From positions 1 to 64,000 of the forward strand of contig CP019157.1 of assembly GCA_002844335.1 (NCBI GenBank): a stretch of DNA of 64,000 nt, read 5' to 3'. Positions 16,657 to 25,442 of the stretch are shown piece by piece. Numbering within the stretch: position 1 is the first letter of the stretch; each line of letters begins with the position of its first letter. The notes under the pieces were generated by a model. It was not told where the DNA came from. It searched no databases and saw only the letters and a program-made list of their open reading frames with translations. A program made the position numbers and the translations under genes. The stretch is from Haloarcula taiwanensis (GTDB lineage: Archaea > Halobacteriota > Halobacteria > Halobacteriales > Haloarculaceae).

Positions 16657-16926
16657 ATGGCAGCAGACGACGCTCCTGAAGAGACAAAGGTTAGCGACCG
16701 GGGGATGGTTACGATTCCGGCATCGCTGCGTCGTCGGCTCGATATCGAGCCAGGCGACAAACTCCGCTGGGACACTGACGATGATGGGACGCTCGTCGTA
16801 GAGGTTGTCAAGCAACACTACGGTGCGTTTGATGACTTTGAGCCTGTCTCGATGGGTGGCGATGGGCAAGAGACGCACGACCTCGCTGGACATGAGGATG
16901 AGTCTGGCTTTACCAGTAGATGGTAG
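16657..16926 (+). CDS. AbrB/SpoVT-type DNA-binding protein
   Basis: 89 residues from the ATG reading MAADDAPEETKVSDRG; a start 27 nt upstream is possible. Residues about 12-50 form the swapped-hairpin AbrB core: V-DRGMVTIPASLRRRLDIEPGD followed by a strand ending VVEVVKQ. The acidic tail is disordered-looking. Such proteins bind DNA as dimers and act as regulators or as antitoxins. No toxin follows, so a regulatory role for the element is more likely. Confidence 0.8.
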   Translation: MAADDAPEETKVSDRGMVTIPASLRRRLDIEPGDKLRWDTDDDGTLVVEVVKQHYGAFDDFEPVSMGGDGQETHDLAGHEDESGFTSRW

Positions 16927-17129
16927 CGCGATTTCTTTATTCAGTATCGGGCAGAAACTAAGATGAGCTAATTCCAAGATGAAGAATGAGGAATACTAGG
17001 CCGAGGTGTTTTGATAATTATTGTCATATAACCGGCATTCGGTGCCGAATATTGAGCAAGTCAGCAGTTAGATCCCATTGGCTCCGGGCAATACTCTCGA
17101 ATAATCTACTCACCGAGCGTGCATATCGT

Positions 17130-18095
17130 TCACTCCAGACCTAAAGAATCTACAACCTTCCCTAGACCCTCAGGACGCTGGACTGGATTGCCATCTTCAT
17201 CAAGATCTGTTGGTGGGCCACCAGGTTGATATGCTGCAAATGCGGTGTGATATTTTTCACTGACTATTCTATATTTCATTTCGTCGGACTCAACTTTTTG
17301 GACACCTGGAGACAAAGAATTTAATTTCATTATTGCTTCGATTTCGGACACACCCCATATATCAGACATTTCTTCTGGAGTAACTTCTTGCTCCATTCGG
17401 TCAAGTAATTCATCAGGTAACTCAGCTTCTCCGGCCGAAGGCATTACCTCTGGATGGGTAGTAACGAATTCGAGGATCTTGTAGACCGCCAGTCCGCCAG
17501 TGATACTTATCCCAATATCTCTCAAAACCCCAAGTACTCTATCATTCAAATCTGGTGATTGTTCCCGTTCACCAATATATTTAATCAAATCAGCCTCATC
17601 AGCTTTGTCGATAAGCAAAAGATGACACTCTGGATCTAATATCCCCGTGCCTAGTCCCTCCTGATAATGATGCTCTGCAACCATATTTTCTGCTAACTCC
17701 CCTATTTTATCACCATTTATGTCAATTATATTTTCATCAACTAATTCCTCTACTTCCTTTTCTATTACAGCACTTAAATTAGAAGAATACGGAACAAATA
17801 CTAAATAATCTTCCTCTCTCTCTTGGCCGAGTGCGACTAACTTCAGTTCACAGTCTACTTCCCCTTGTAAATCCTCCTGTATTCTATCAGCGTTTTCTGG
17901 AACATCAAAGAACACTCGACCCTGCGAGTCAAGCTGTACCGTTTCTTCATCGTAATTAAGGCTTGTCGGTGATGGAGTTGACCCATCAGAGCATTCATAG
18001 TAGTTCACATACTCCCCTGCCGAGTGGCCTATAAGCATAACATCAACATCACACGCCAGTTTTATTAATTTTGAATTTACAGTAGTTGGTAGCAC
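17130..18095 (-). CDS. Unknown acidic protein, AT-rich insert
   Basis: 321 residues from a GTG; the open frame begins only a few codons earlier after a TGA inside the inverted repeat at 18105-18116, so the true N-terminus may be missing. Contains a glycine-containing hydrophobic stretch (about 200-212) in an otherwise acidic chain, and a late helix (EEMSDIWGVSEIEAIMKLNSL) that looks like a helix-turn-helix. Base composition is clearly more AT-rich than the neighbouring element genes, a sign of separate origin. No known family. Confidence 0.6.
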   Translation of the reverse strand: MLPTTVNSKLIKLACDVDVMLIGHSAGEYVNYYECSDGSTPSPTSLNYDEETVQLDSQGRVFFDVPENADRIQEDLQGEVDCELKLVALGQEREEDYLVFVPYSSNLSAVIEKEVEELVDENIIDINGDKIGELAENMVAEHHYQEGLGTGILDPECHLLLIDKADEADLIKYIGEREQSPDLNDRVLGVLRDIGISITGGLAVYKILEFVTTHPEVMPSAGEAELPDELLDRMEQEVTPEEMSDIWGVSEIEAIMKLNSLSPGVQKVESDEMKYRIVSEKYHTAFAAYQPGGPPTDLDEDGNPVQRPEGLGKVVDSLGLE

Positions 18096-18104
18096 AATTT
18101 CTTC

Positions 18105-20938
18105 ATATCAGTTGTTGGCAATGTGGTCGAAGTTATTCAGGGTGAGATCGGAAAGTTAAGTCGTGATTTGAGAGCACTCGTAGTTTGTGAATCCCAACGC
18201 ATTTCCCATCAGTACGATTATAATACCTCTCCATCGGACGATGGGTTTCAATTGCAATCTGATCAAGATTTTAAACAGCAGCCTCACCCGAGAAACTGAT
18301 TTACATTCCAACAGGCAGTCATAATGCGTTACTCAAAACACATTCGCAGGATGTGATTCGCTCATTCTGCTCCGGATCAAGGTCAGAACGTATGCTGAAC
18401 TCCTTATCACTATCCGCTTCCACAGTTATCTCTGATGATGGGGTTGTGAGCAAAATGTCGTCTTCAGTATAGAGCTTAGCAATAACGAAGACAGTCACAT
18501 CCACACTACTCGTATTTTGAATTACCCCTTTTGCCACAGTACGGTCGGTGTCAAATTCACATTTGCTGAGATCAAGACCCCTGAGATTCCCCTTTCGAGG
18601 CACCCATGAATCTACTGTCCATTCGACGGAAAACTCCGCTTCCTCAGCCTCTTCAGGTACAATCATTTTCACCGGAAGTGCGCCTTCAAAAGCACTTCCG
18701 CCATATTCCTTATTGTATCTAAACCTATGTGTTCCCCACTGCTGTTGTGGTGGACGCGTTTCCCAATACTCACCCGCATCCAGAGAATAGGCACGGAAAG
18801 TCACCGTTCCAAGGATGACATCTTCGCCCTCATGTAGTAGATAGAGAGTTCCTTTAATGCTGACTGACCGCTGCTCCTCAAGATCGTTGCTCAATAGGAC
18901 ACTAGCAACCGGATTAATGATAGTTTCCGAGTTTGTTTCATTTTCCCGCTCTAGCTTAGAATGGATTACTCGAACATCATCTGTTGAAAGATCAATGCCA
19001 AGTCGAGTATCTATTTGACTCACCGTGAAGGAGCGTAGATTACCGTAGATCTTGCCCAAATAGCGATACCAGGCATTCCAGAACCGTGGCGGGTTGTGGT
19101 TGATCTCTATTTCATCGTAACCAACATCAAACTCAATTACGCCTTTCCGAGGACTGTACGATTGACATCCAGCAGAATACTCTAACTGATACGTTTCGAA
19201 CTGTTCAAGATGGATTTCTCCATAAAATATGGGAAATTCTGCCTCGTTATACACAGTGTCCTCAATGAAAATGTGATTTATCTCACCAGAAGCTAAAAAA
19301 TAGGTATCGATATCATGGCGGATATCAAGAACAGAGTCTACTTTGCGCACAACGTCTTCAGAATCGGTTTGAGTATTCTCGTCTTCGTTTTCTTCTGTGT
19401 CAGATACCTCCTCATCGGAATCATCATCTTTCTCATCGGAGTCCTTCGTAGAGACTGACACGTCCCAGTCTATTCTTCTCCGCTGTTTTCCAAAGTTCCA
19501 ATCAGGTAACCGCATTTCAATATAAGTGTCTTCAGCATATCGAAACCCATTATTAACAATAATAAAATTTAGATGGCTCTTCACACCATCATCGCGGAGG
19601 AAATCTCGTTCCTTCTCCACTTTCAACTGGATTCTAGGTCGTTGAATTATGAATTTATGAATCCCAATTGATGCAGTGAGTATTGTGAGTATTATGCCCG
19701 CAATTTGAAGATCAGTTGGTGACGTTGTTGGCATTTATTCACCTATACTTCCTTTCGGAGGAAGAAGTCCTTCCTAATCATCTTACTGTACTCAGCCAGC
19801 TCACCCTCACCGATTTCTCCAATTTCGATTTGTTTTGGGTCGTCAGTCATGTTACTCAAGAATACGACCGCCTTCCAGTATTTCCCGTCTTCACCCAAGT
19901 CGTGATCGCCATCCCGGTCGGCACCAACCGCGTTCGCCACTGTCCACATGTTGTACAGCAGCACCGCGTACCCGAACAGGAACATCCGGTGTTCGATCTG
20001 ACCCGACCTGATTGTGGCAAGAACCGATTCTTGATCACCCGATATGAAGTCTTTACACCCCATCTTCCGCGGAATTTCTCAGCCAGAACTTCCGCGCCGT
20101 TTCGTTCATCAGTGGCGAATTCGCGCGGGTCACGATTAGTGTAGAACTGCGTCAGTGCGTCAGTTGGGTCGCCAAAGTCCTCTTTCTGGAGACGCGACTT
20201 CTTCTCTTCCGGCAGTACGAATATGTAGTCCCGTCCGTCCTTGACGTCGCCGACGCCCCACCGGAAGTCGTCCCACTCCTTGTCTTCTTCGATGAACCGC
20301 TCTTTGACCTCCTGAAGTTTGTCTGAGCCCTTCTTCCCCTTGATGATGAAATCGGCCTCGCTCCGGACGTTGTTCGCCACGCCGCCCTGGTAGAACTCGC
20401 TGTCCAGATAGACCCAATCGATGTCGAACTTTGCCGTTGCGAACCGGAGCAGTCGGTCTACGACGCTATCCAAGTTCGAGGCCGACTTCACCGGTAGCGA
20501 CACGACCGTGATCGGCGTGTTCGTGCCGACGAGAGCCAGCGTAGCGAACTTCCACGCGTAGGCGTAGTTGCGACCGGCCTTCGTCCCCGAGACCCACTCG
20601 GGTATCTCGCCGTCTTCGTACTTGCCGAACCACGGCCACGGCGTCACGTCGATGGCGACTTCCACCGTGTCCCCGAAGTAGTCGTACTCCTCTTCGAGCA
20701 GCTGAATCATCGACTCGTTCGCCGCCAGATACATCGACATAATTTCCCGGCGGTCGGACTTCGAGACGTGAGTGAGGAAGTTTCGGCGCTTTGGCGGTTC
20801 GCCGCTCCACATCCACGGCTTCCCCTCGATCACCTCCTGTGACGTCTGCATGGTCGTCCCGTGGAGGCAGGCGACATCGAGCAGCTTGAACATCACGCGG
20901 TTCCGTGAATAAAGAAATGTATTCACAACAACTGATAT
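18105..20938. repeat. 12-bp inverted repeat bracketing a 2.8-kb segment
   Basis: ATATCAGTTGTT at 18105-18116 and its exact reverse complement at 20927-20938 enclose the 471-residue gene and the transposase remnant. They could be ends of a degraded transposon. No target duplication is visible just outside, so the interpretation is weak. Confidence 0.3.
18319..19734 (-). CDS. Membrane-anchored protein of unknown function, AT-rich insert
   Basis: 471 residues. One N-terminal membrane helix (about 9-29) is followed by a large beta-rich domain. A very acidic Asp/Glu low-complexity stretch (about 97-126) interrupts the first part. The C-terminal ~100 residues look immunoglobulin-like (a strand series with DVTVFVIAKLYTEDD). 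AT-rich, like the 321-residue neighbour. The gene ends between copies of a 12-bp inverted repeat. Function unknown; accessory cargo of an insertion is plausible. Confidence 0.6.
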   Translation of the reverse strand: MPTTSPTDLQIAGIILTILTASIGIHKFIIQRPRIQLKVEKERDFLRDDGVKSHLNFIIVNNGFRYAEDTYIEMRLPDWNFGKQRRRIDWDVSVSTKDSDEKDDDSDEEVSDTEENEDENTQTDSEDVVRKVDSVLDIRHDIDTYFLASGEINHIFIEDTVYNEAEFPIFYGEIHLEQFETYQLEYSAGCQSYSPRKGVIEFDVGYDEIEINHNPPRFWNAWYRYLGKIYGNLRSFTVSQIDTRLGIDLSTDDVRVIHSKLERENETNSETIINPVASVLLSNDLEEQRSVSIKGTLYLLHEGEDVILGTVTFRAYSLDAGEYWETRPPQQQWGTHRFRYNKEYGGSAFEGALPVKMIVPEEAEEAEFSVEWTVDSWVPRKGNLRGLDLSKCEFDTDRTVAKGVIQNTSSVDVTVFVIAKLYTEDDILLTTPSSEITVEADSDKEFSIRSDLDPEQNERITSCECVLSNAL

Positions 20939-20941
20939 CAC
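19743..20941 (-). pseudogene. Inactivated IS4-type transposase
   Basis: DDE elements are visible: aspartates in DVTPWPWFGK and YLDSEFYQ. The YREK-like region reads RGRWGVKTSYRVIK, where the catalytic Glu of RWG[IV]ETSYR is Lys (AAG instead of GAG). Soon after, near 20010, the frame shifts: the continuation (TIRSGQIEHRMFLFGYAVLL) lies in another frame ending at 19743. The N-terminus is also short. With a missing catalytic residue, a frameshift and a truncated start, it should be dead. Confidence 0.8.
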
Positions 20942-21208
20942 TCGACTAGAGACGGCGGATAATCCGTTCTAGTGAACCGCTAGACGGAGCTTGATCCAAC
21001 TTTGCCGTCACACCCGTTGTGAACGACTGAACTGCTCTGGTCGCTCCGTTCGTGTTACGACCACTCACTACACTCCTGAAAACAGGGGGTCGCTCCCGGT
21101 TCCTGCAGCTAGCAGACAGCGGCGTCAGCGGCGGCAGGGCACGTGCCACCGCGTCCAACAGCGTCGGATCAGTGGCGATTGTCGTTCTATTCGGTGTGTG
21201 TCACAGGG

Positions 21209-22090
21209 TTAGGGCGAGGACTCCACCACAACGGGTGTGACGCCACCCATCGTGGCTTTGTGGTCGCTGTTCTCCAACAGATCGAGGCCGACGTAGCGCT
21301 TCTCAAGCAACCCTTCGGCTGTTGCCGTATCCATCGCGAGAATCTCGGTTTGCGTCTGGTCGCGTCCGACCTGCCGGGTTTTCTCGACGATGTCGCCGCC
21401 GCCGATCTCGATCAGTTTCTCCCAGACGCGCTTGATTGTCTGGCGATGGGGTTCCTTCCCGAGTTCGGCGGTCAGGGCCGTCTCGATATCGTTTTTCGTC
21501 ATGAACACGCCGCTGCCGTCGGTTCGTGTCGTGGCAAATTCCGGCCAGCGCTTGGCGATGCTGATGGCACGGTAGGTGTTCTGGCGGTTCGAGCGCTCGA
21601 CGAACATCGTCTTGACTTTCGACTGCCGGCAGTTCGCGAAGAAATCAAGCGGCGAACTGCTGGGTTCGATGCCCTCGGGCAGTTGCTCGGCGTCTTCCTG
21701 GTGGTCGCTATCGGCTTCGAGTTGCTGGGCTTTCGCGATGGCACTCTTGGCGACATCGTGGGTCGCCTCCTGCTGAGTTTCGAGATCGTCGAGGCGCTGG
21801 TCGTTCGTGGCGGCGTTGCCGACCGCTGTGGTCGCAACGTCATGGGTCCGTTCGACGTCGTCCTCCAGGTCGTCGACGCGTTCCTGGAGGCCCTCGATGG
21901 TCCCGACCAGCAGCTCAAGAACACTCGAAACGGGGGGTGGCACTTCCTCGTCGAGCGCCGTGACGAATGACTGGAGTTCGTTGATGTCCACCCCATCTTC
22001 TCTGATATCCATGCCGAGTTCGTCGGCGAGCGCTTGATCGGTGGCTGTGCTGTCGGTCCCGCTGTCGTCGTTGGTGGGTTGTCGTGGCAT
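21209..22090 (-). CDS. Coiled-coil plus winged-helix element protein
   Basis: 293 residues. A disordered acidic start is followed by a coiled coil (about 50-130, heptads such as VDDLEDDVERTHDVATTAV). The C-terminal DNA-binding-like part runs from SPLDFFANC through TYRAISIAKRWPEFATTRTDGSG and HRQTIKRVWEKL to a wing. Proteins of this build are, to my knowledge, common on haloarchaeal plasmids and proviruses. The ATG at 22090 is chosen because further upstream the frame runs through the tRNA-like fold at 22102-22148. Probably replication or partition related. Confidence 0.7.
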   Translation of the reverse strand: MPRQPTNDDSGTDSTATDQALADELGMDIREDGVDINELQSFVTALDEEVPPPVSSVLELLVGTIEGLQERVDDLEDDVERTHDVATTAVGNAATNDQRLDDLETQQEATHDVAKSAIAKAQQLEADSDHQEDAEQLPEGIEPSSSPLDFFANCRQSKVKTMFVERSNRQNTYRAISIAKRWPEFATTRTDGSGVFMTKNDIETALTAELGKEPHRQTIKRVWEKLIEIGGGDIVEKTRQVGRDQTQTEILAMDTATAEGLLEKRYVGLDLLENSDHKATMGGVTPVVVESSP

Positions 22091-22101
22091 TGTGACCACA
22101 G

Positions 22102-22148
22102 TGCCCGTCCCCGGAATCGAACCGGGCAGTGCCGACCACGGCACGGGC
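22102..22148 (-). ncRNA. Miniature tRNA-like fold
   Basis: On the minus strand GCCCG opens, a TGCCG-TGGT-CGGCA hairpin follows, then CTG, then a canonical T-arm (CCCGG, loop TTCGATT, CCGGG), then GACGGGC whose CGGGC pairs with the opening GCCCG, then A as discriminator. The T-loop matches the TTCRANY consensus exactly. Anticodon and D arms are reduced to one hairpin, so this is not a decoding tRNA. It lies 12 nt before the start of the coiled-coil gene. Options: an attachment-site remnant, a regulatory mimic, or a processing signal. Confidence 0.5.
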
Positions 22149-22257
22149 TATCGGCGACGTAGCGGGCGTTATCCCGACGCGGTAGTTGGCTCGTGGCAAT
22201 GCCGGGTAGTCCAGCGAATTTGCCTTGTGGCAACAAACTGGAAGCAACCAGCACCAC

Positions 22258-22359
22258 TCATTGGGTGGCTCCGGTGTCGGTGGATTCAGACGCCTGTCGC
22301 CACCCCGGTGGCTCGCAGTCGTCTAAATCGACGCCGTAGTGGTTGCCGTGACCCGTCAT
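22258..22359 (-). CDS. 33-residue small protein
   Basis: Reads MTGHGNHYGVDLDDCEPPGW and continues to a TGA at 22258. Its ATG overlaps the upstream stop by 4 nt (ATGA), the same coupling as its neighbours. Polar and acidic, with no clear domain. Coupling is the main argument that it is real. Confidence 0.45.
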   Translation of the reverse strand: MTGHGNHYGVDLDDCEPPGWRQASESTDTGATQ

Positions 22360-22568
22360 CTGTCGACCACCGCCCGGCGCTCGATGACAACGTCGTGGGC
22401 GTAGTCACCGCGGCGGTACTGGTCGTAGTAGTTCTCGATGGTGGGGAAGTCGGCCGTCCACTCGGTGTAGTGTTCCAGGTCGCCGACCATGTAGCGGAGT
22501 CGCCACTGATCGGGTTCTGTGGTCGCTGTGTCGGTCGCAGTGCCCGGCGCTGGGTCGGCGCGGGCCAT
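22356..22568 (-). CDS. Small acidic protein, unknown
   Basis: 70 residues with a polar Thr/Ala-rich start and a compact part rich in Tyr/Trp (WRLRYMVGDLEHYTEW). A GAGGATG ribosome site precedes it. It begins on the last base of the upstream gene. Looks like a conserved small element protein; function unknown. Confidence 0.6.
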   Translation of the reverse strand: MARADPAPGTATDTATTEPDQWRLRYMVGDLEHYTEWTADFPTIENYYDQYRRGDYAHDVVIERRAVVDR

Positions 22569-22867
22569 TAGGCATCCTCCCCTTCGAAAGGACCAGGACG
22601 GCTGCTGTCGCGTTCAACTAGCGCACAATCTGTGGTCGGGACCGTGAACGACATTAGCTCGTCAGTCCGACCGATGGCCTGCGCCAGTTGCTGGCGTGTG
22701 GCTGTGTCGGGTTCGGACGCCCGCAGCCGATGGAGCGTTTCCGTTGCGAGGTCGGCCAGTAACACGCCCGTAGCGTACCCCTCGTGGCAGTGACAGACCA
22801 GCAACAGCGGCTCGCTGTCGGTGGTCGTGATGGCGACGATCTCGCCGACACTCGGCTGGGCGGTCAT
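22568..22867 (-). CDS. Small soluble protein, unknown
   Basis: 99 residues, first gene of a short minus-strand operon leading to the coiled-coil protein. A strong GGAGGTGG site precedes the ATG. An SH3-like beta opening (VGEIVAITTTDSEPLLLVCH) is followed by a helical middle. No family recognised. Confidence 0.6.
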   Translation of the reverse strand: MTAQPSVGEIVAITTTDSEPLLLVCHCHEGYATGVLLADLATETLHRLRASEPDTATRQQLAQAIGRTDELMSFTVPTTDCALVERDSSRPGPFEGEDA

Positions 22868-23077
22868 CGGGCCACCTCCCGGTGGCGGGAGCGGCCTATC
22901 AGCGGGTTCGCGCTGGGTAGCGAATGAGTAAACTGCGGGAGGATATCACAGACGTTTTGCTTACCAAGTGAGTACCGGTCGGTTGGGTTCTGGTCCCCGC
23001 TCCATCTCCCTATGGATCCCACCCAATTCATCGATTGGCCCGGGACCAGGACCTGTCGTCGTGGATGACGACTTCCA

Positions 23078-23329
23078 ATGGTGCGTTGCACGCCACTCCC
23101 CCCCGGCTGCCCACCATTCCTTGCATTGCCTACACAGCGAAATCGGTCGTTTTGGCTAGTCTTGGGCGACGCCGTACCTGCAGTGTGTCTAGCGTCGGGC
23201 ATACCAGTCATGTGACCGCGCCGCTGTGACCAGCCGCCACAAGACTTATTTATGATGTTTTGTTTACACCTATGCGGGTGTTGTTCCCGACTCTGGAGCC
23301 CTCGCCGCCGGGTCCGTGCAACGCACCAT
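23078..23329. repeat. Pair of 14-bp inverted repeats
   Basis: ATGGTGCGTTGCAC at 23078-23091 recurs as its exact reverse complement at 23316-23329. They flank the AT-rich patch (23240-23266), an arrangement seen in archaeal origins where initiator sites flank an unwinding element. It is not a canonical haloarchaeal ORB. Confidence 0.55.
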
Positions 23330-23673
23330 CTTGGGACCAGCACCCCGGGGGGTTTTTGATACCAGCAGATGAGTGGCTTCAGCTGGGCTCCCTGTAGCTG
23401 GCAACCAGTGGTCTGCTGACCGACACTGTGAACTCGTGCGTTCTCACGACGCTTCTGAGTCAGTGTGACTTCAGCGGCGGGTTGGGGCACCTCACACAGG
23501 CGTGCGTCTGATACCTGTGCCAGTTGTTTCGGTCCCAGAGGCTGTCTTCCGAGACATCGGGAGATATATTCAGGCTCTAATGTGAACCGCAAATCCCATT
23601 TATTGTTGTGAGCTAGATCACGACTGCCAGCACAAGGTTGGGCACTTTGTACTGGGATATTGTCAGAGGCACG

Positions 23674-23720
23674 CGATCCGGTCCGCCGTCGCGTTTGGCG
23701 GCGGACTGGCTCACGGATCG
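23674..23720. repeat. Long two-part hairpin
   Basis: CGATCCG (23674-23680) pairs with CGGATCG (23714-23720). Inside it GTCCGCCG (23681-23688) pairs with CGGCGGAC (23699-23706) around a 10-nt loop, with a 7-nt bulge on one side. Could be a double-strand initiation site, a protein target or an RNA fold. Confidence 0.5.
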
Positions 23721-23891
23721 AACTGTGAACGACGACCTGACAGCAACGGTTATGTAGGAGCTCTCTGATTATTACCGTAGGGTACCAGTCGGTAATCACC
23801 CGCCCAGTGATACCGTGCCTCTGACAACATCGACCGACTGTGCCCTCCCTTTTGACTACTGAAGGCCGGCGCTGCGTTGGGTGCCGGGCCA

Positions 23892-24209
23892 TTACTGTGT
23901 CCCTCCGTCAGCGACGGGTCGGGGCAGTTCACAGAGTTGTGCGAGCGTTTCGGCGTGGCGCTGGAGCTTGTGTCTGCCAGCGTCAGTCAGCGTATACACG
24001 TTGGTGCGGGCGTCGAGGGCGTCGCGGTTGATGAGGTCTTGTTCAACGAGCTGGTCGAGGTTCTGGTAGAGGCGGCTGTGGTTGATGGGGTCGGCGTAGC
24101 GCTCGTCGAGGTAGTCCTTGAGCGCGAGGCCATACGGGTCGTCGTCGACGGCGGCGATGGCTTCCAGGAGGTCGCGCTGGAAGCCCGTCAGCTCGTGATA
24201 GGTCGTCAT
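23892..24209 (-). CDS. PadR-like winged-helix regulator
   Basis: 105 residues. ELTGFQRDLLEAIAAVDDDP, then a helix with KDYLDERYADPINHSRLYQNLDQLVEQ (recognition helix) and a wing ending VYTLTDAGRHKL, the standard PadR/MarR-like layout. GGAGGAG precedes the ATG, which overlaps the upstream stop by 4 nt. Its opening resembles that of the upstream protein (LQRDLLKAIADHD), so the two are paralogous modules. Confidence 0.75.
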   Translation of the reverse strand: MTTYHELTGFQRDLLEAIAAVDDDPYGLALKDYLDERYADPINHSRLYQNLDQLVEQDLINRDALDARTNVYTLTDAGRHKLQRHAETLAQLCELPRPVADGGTQ

Positions 24210-24790
24210 CGGTCTCCTCCCGGCTCGCTGGTGTCGGTGTCGACGCGCCGCAACGTCGCTGGCTGTGGCTGATAACAGTCGCCCTGCACCAGAAGGTCCA
24301 ACAGCGCCGTCATCGCCCGCTGGGCTCCGTACTCGCAGGCGAGCGTGTCCAGTACGTCCCCGGCGGGTGCGCCGTGGCCGTCCTCACGGGTGGCGATAAC
24401 CTCAAGCGCGTGGCTGCGGATTGCGGGCTCGGCGTGGGTCCCGACGACGAAGCCGTCCGTGTTCCGGAGGTAGGTGCTGACAGCGTCCAGCAGTTCGAGT
24501 TCCTCGTCAGCGAGGGCAGGTTCGGCGGCCTGCAGGACGGTGTCGAGTCGGGTGGCTGCCGCCGTGTGTGAGGGGATGGTGGTGCCGCCGTCGGTGGTGG
24601 TGACAAGGTCGTTGGCTTCGAGCTCGGCGAGGCTGTCCGTGACGCGGGCATCGTCGAGCGTGGCCTCGCGTCGGGTTTCGACGGCGATCTGGAGGGCGTC
24701 GGCGGTGGCCGCGCGGTCGTAGTGGTCGTGGTCGGCAATCGCTTTCAGGAGATCCCGCTGGAGGGCGGTGCAAGTGTGCCAGGCGGTCAT
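24206..24790 (-). CDS. Winged-helix protein with extra C-terminal domain
   Basis: 194 residues. The N-terminal winged-helix domain (about 8-80) opens ALQRDLLKAIADHDHYD. A second helical domain (about 88-180) follows with no recognisable motif. GGGAGGCAACCA precedes the ATG. First gene of a two-gene minus-strand operon whose upstream region carries the iteron-like repeats at 24859-25000; this protein or its neighbour may bind them. Confidence 0.65.
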   Translation of the reverse strand: MTAWHTCTALQRDLLKAIADHDHYDRAATADALQIAVETRREATLDDARVTDSLAELEANDLVTTTDGGTTIPSHTAAATRLDTVLQAAEPALADEELELLDAVSTYLRNTDGFVVGTHAEPAIRSHALEVIATREDGHGAPAGDVLDTLACEYGAQRAMTALLDLLVQGDCYQPQPATLRRVDTDTSEPGGDR

Positions 24791-24858
24791 TGGTTGCCTC
24801 CCGTGATATGCATCTGGCTACTGCTGGGAGATGACATGGTAAGAGCCTGGGGCGCGCG

Positions 24859-25000
24859 TGAACGGAAGTGGATTTTCGGGGTTCGAATTTCGTCTCTGGC
24901 CCGCTGTGGCGTGTTCGTGGGTCGCTCAGGCGATGAACGGAAACTGAACGGAAGTGAGCGAATGTTCCGCCGTCTGGTGGTTTCCGAATGACCGGAAGTG
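24859..25000. repeat. Four iteron-like TGAACGGAAGTG repeats
   Basis: Copies at 24859-24870, 24934-24945 (variant TGAACGGAAACT), 24945-24956 and 24989-25000 (variant TGACCGGAAGTG), all in the same orientation. They fill the otherwise gene-free 24791-25136 upstream of the winged-helix operon. Direct repeats of this sort are binding sites for replication initiators or repressors. Confidence 0.6.
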
Positions 25001-25136
25001 CCGGTCGGTGGCGAGCGATGCGACTCTTCGTGGGTGGGCTTGCCGGTTGTCATGGGTCAGTGCGACGCTGTGTCCGAGAGTAGGCGTCGCCTATCTCAGA
25101 CTGTTATGCTGACCGTACTTAACCTTTGGTACGTGC

Positions 25137-25442
25137 ATGAGGAAAAGCATGGCAGGGTTGATAACTGGTGCCCCGGTTTTGTCACGTGTGCCTCGCGGTC
25201 CTGACCCAGAGATAGAACCGATAGATATCCTTCGTCAGTTCGTCGTGTCACCAGAGCCTGCATTCGTTGCGAAGGAAATCGCAGAGAGCCTTGACGTGAC
25301 GAAAGAGGGGGCACGACACCAGATGGAGAGATTAGTGGAAAGAGGACTGCTCGCGCGAAAAAAGCCAACATCTCGCGTTGTCATCTATTGGATTACAGAT
25401 GAAGGACGCCGACACTACGCTGACAATGCCGACCCATCGTGA
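25137..25442 (+). CDS. Winged-helix DNA-binding protein
   Basis: 101 residues; the N-terminus is uncertain, and MAGLITGAPV 12 nt later is also possible. The core PEPAFVAKEIAESLDVTKEG, then RHQMERLVERGLLARKKPTS and a short wing with VIYW, is a winged helix. The convergent gene encodes a paralogue with the same PEPAF, EIAE, RKKPTSR and VIxW motifs, and the two genes overlap by 28 bp at their 3' ends. Likely a repressor-like regulator. Confidence 0.7.
   Translation: MRKSMAGLITGAPVLSRVPRGPDPEIEPIDILRQFVVSPEPAFVAKEIAESLDVTKEGARHQMERLVERGLLARKKPTSRVVIYWITDEGRRHYADNADPS

Larger units (their letters stand above)
22868..23891. other. 1-kb noncoding block, candidate replication origin
   Basis: The long open frames here have random-looking, Arg/Gln/Cys-rich composition and no ribosome site, so I read the block as noncoding. 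It contains a 14-bp inverted repeat pair 225 bp apart, a long hairpin (23674-23720), other short stem-loops (for example ATTACCG/CGGTAAT at 23771-23777 and 23790-23796), and an AT-rich patch at 23240-23266 inside GC-rich DNA. It lies beside element genes with DNA-binding folds. An origin of replication fits best; a structured RNA is the alternative. Confidence 0.5.

Noticed and set aside
18105-20938. A proven transposon with target duplication
   Set aside because: The 12-bp inverted repeat is real but no target-site duplication is seen; kept only as a weak repeat feature.
22864-23892. 342-codon minus-strand frame
   Set aside because: Very high Arg, Gln, Cys and His content, no ribosome site, dense inverted repeats. 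Treated as noncoding.
24871-24890. GGTTCGAATT as a tRNA T-loop
   Set aside because: No matching stem or acceptor strand around it.
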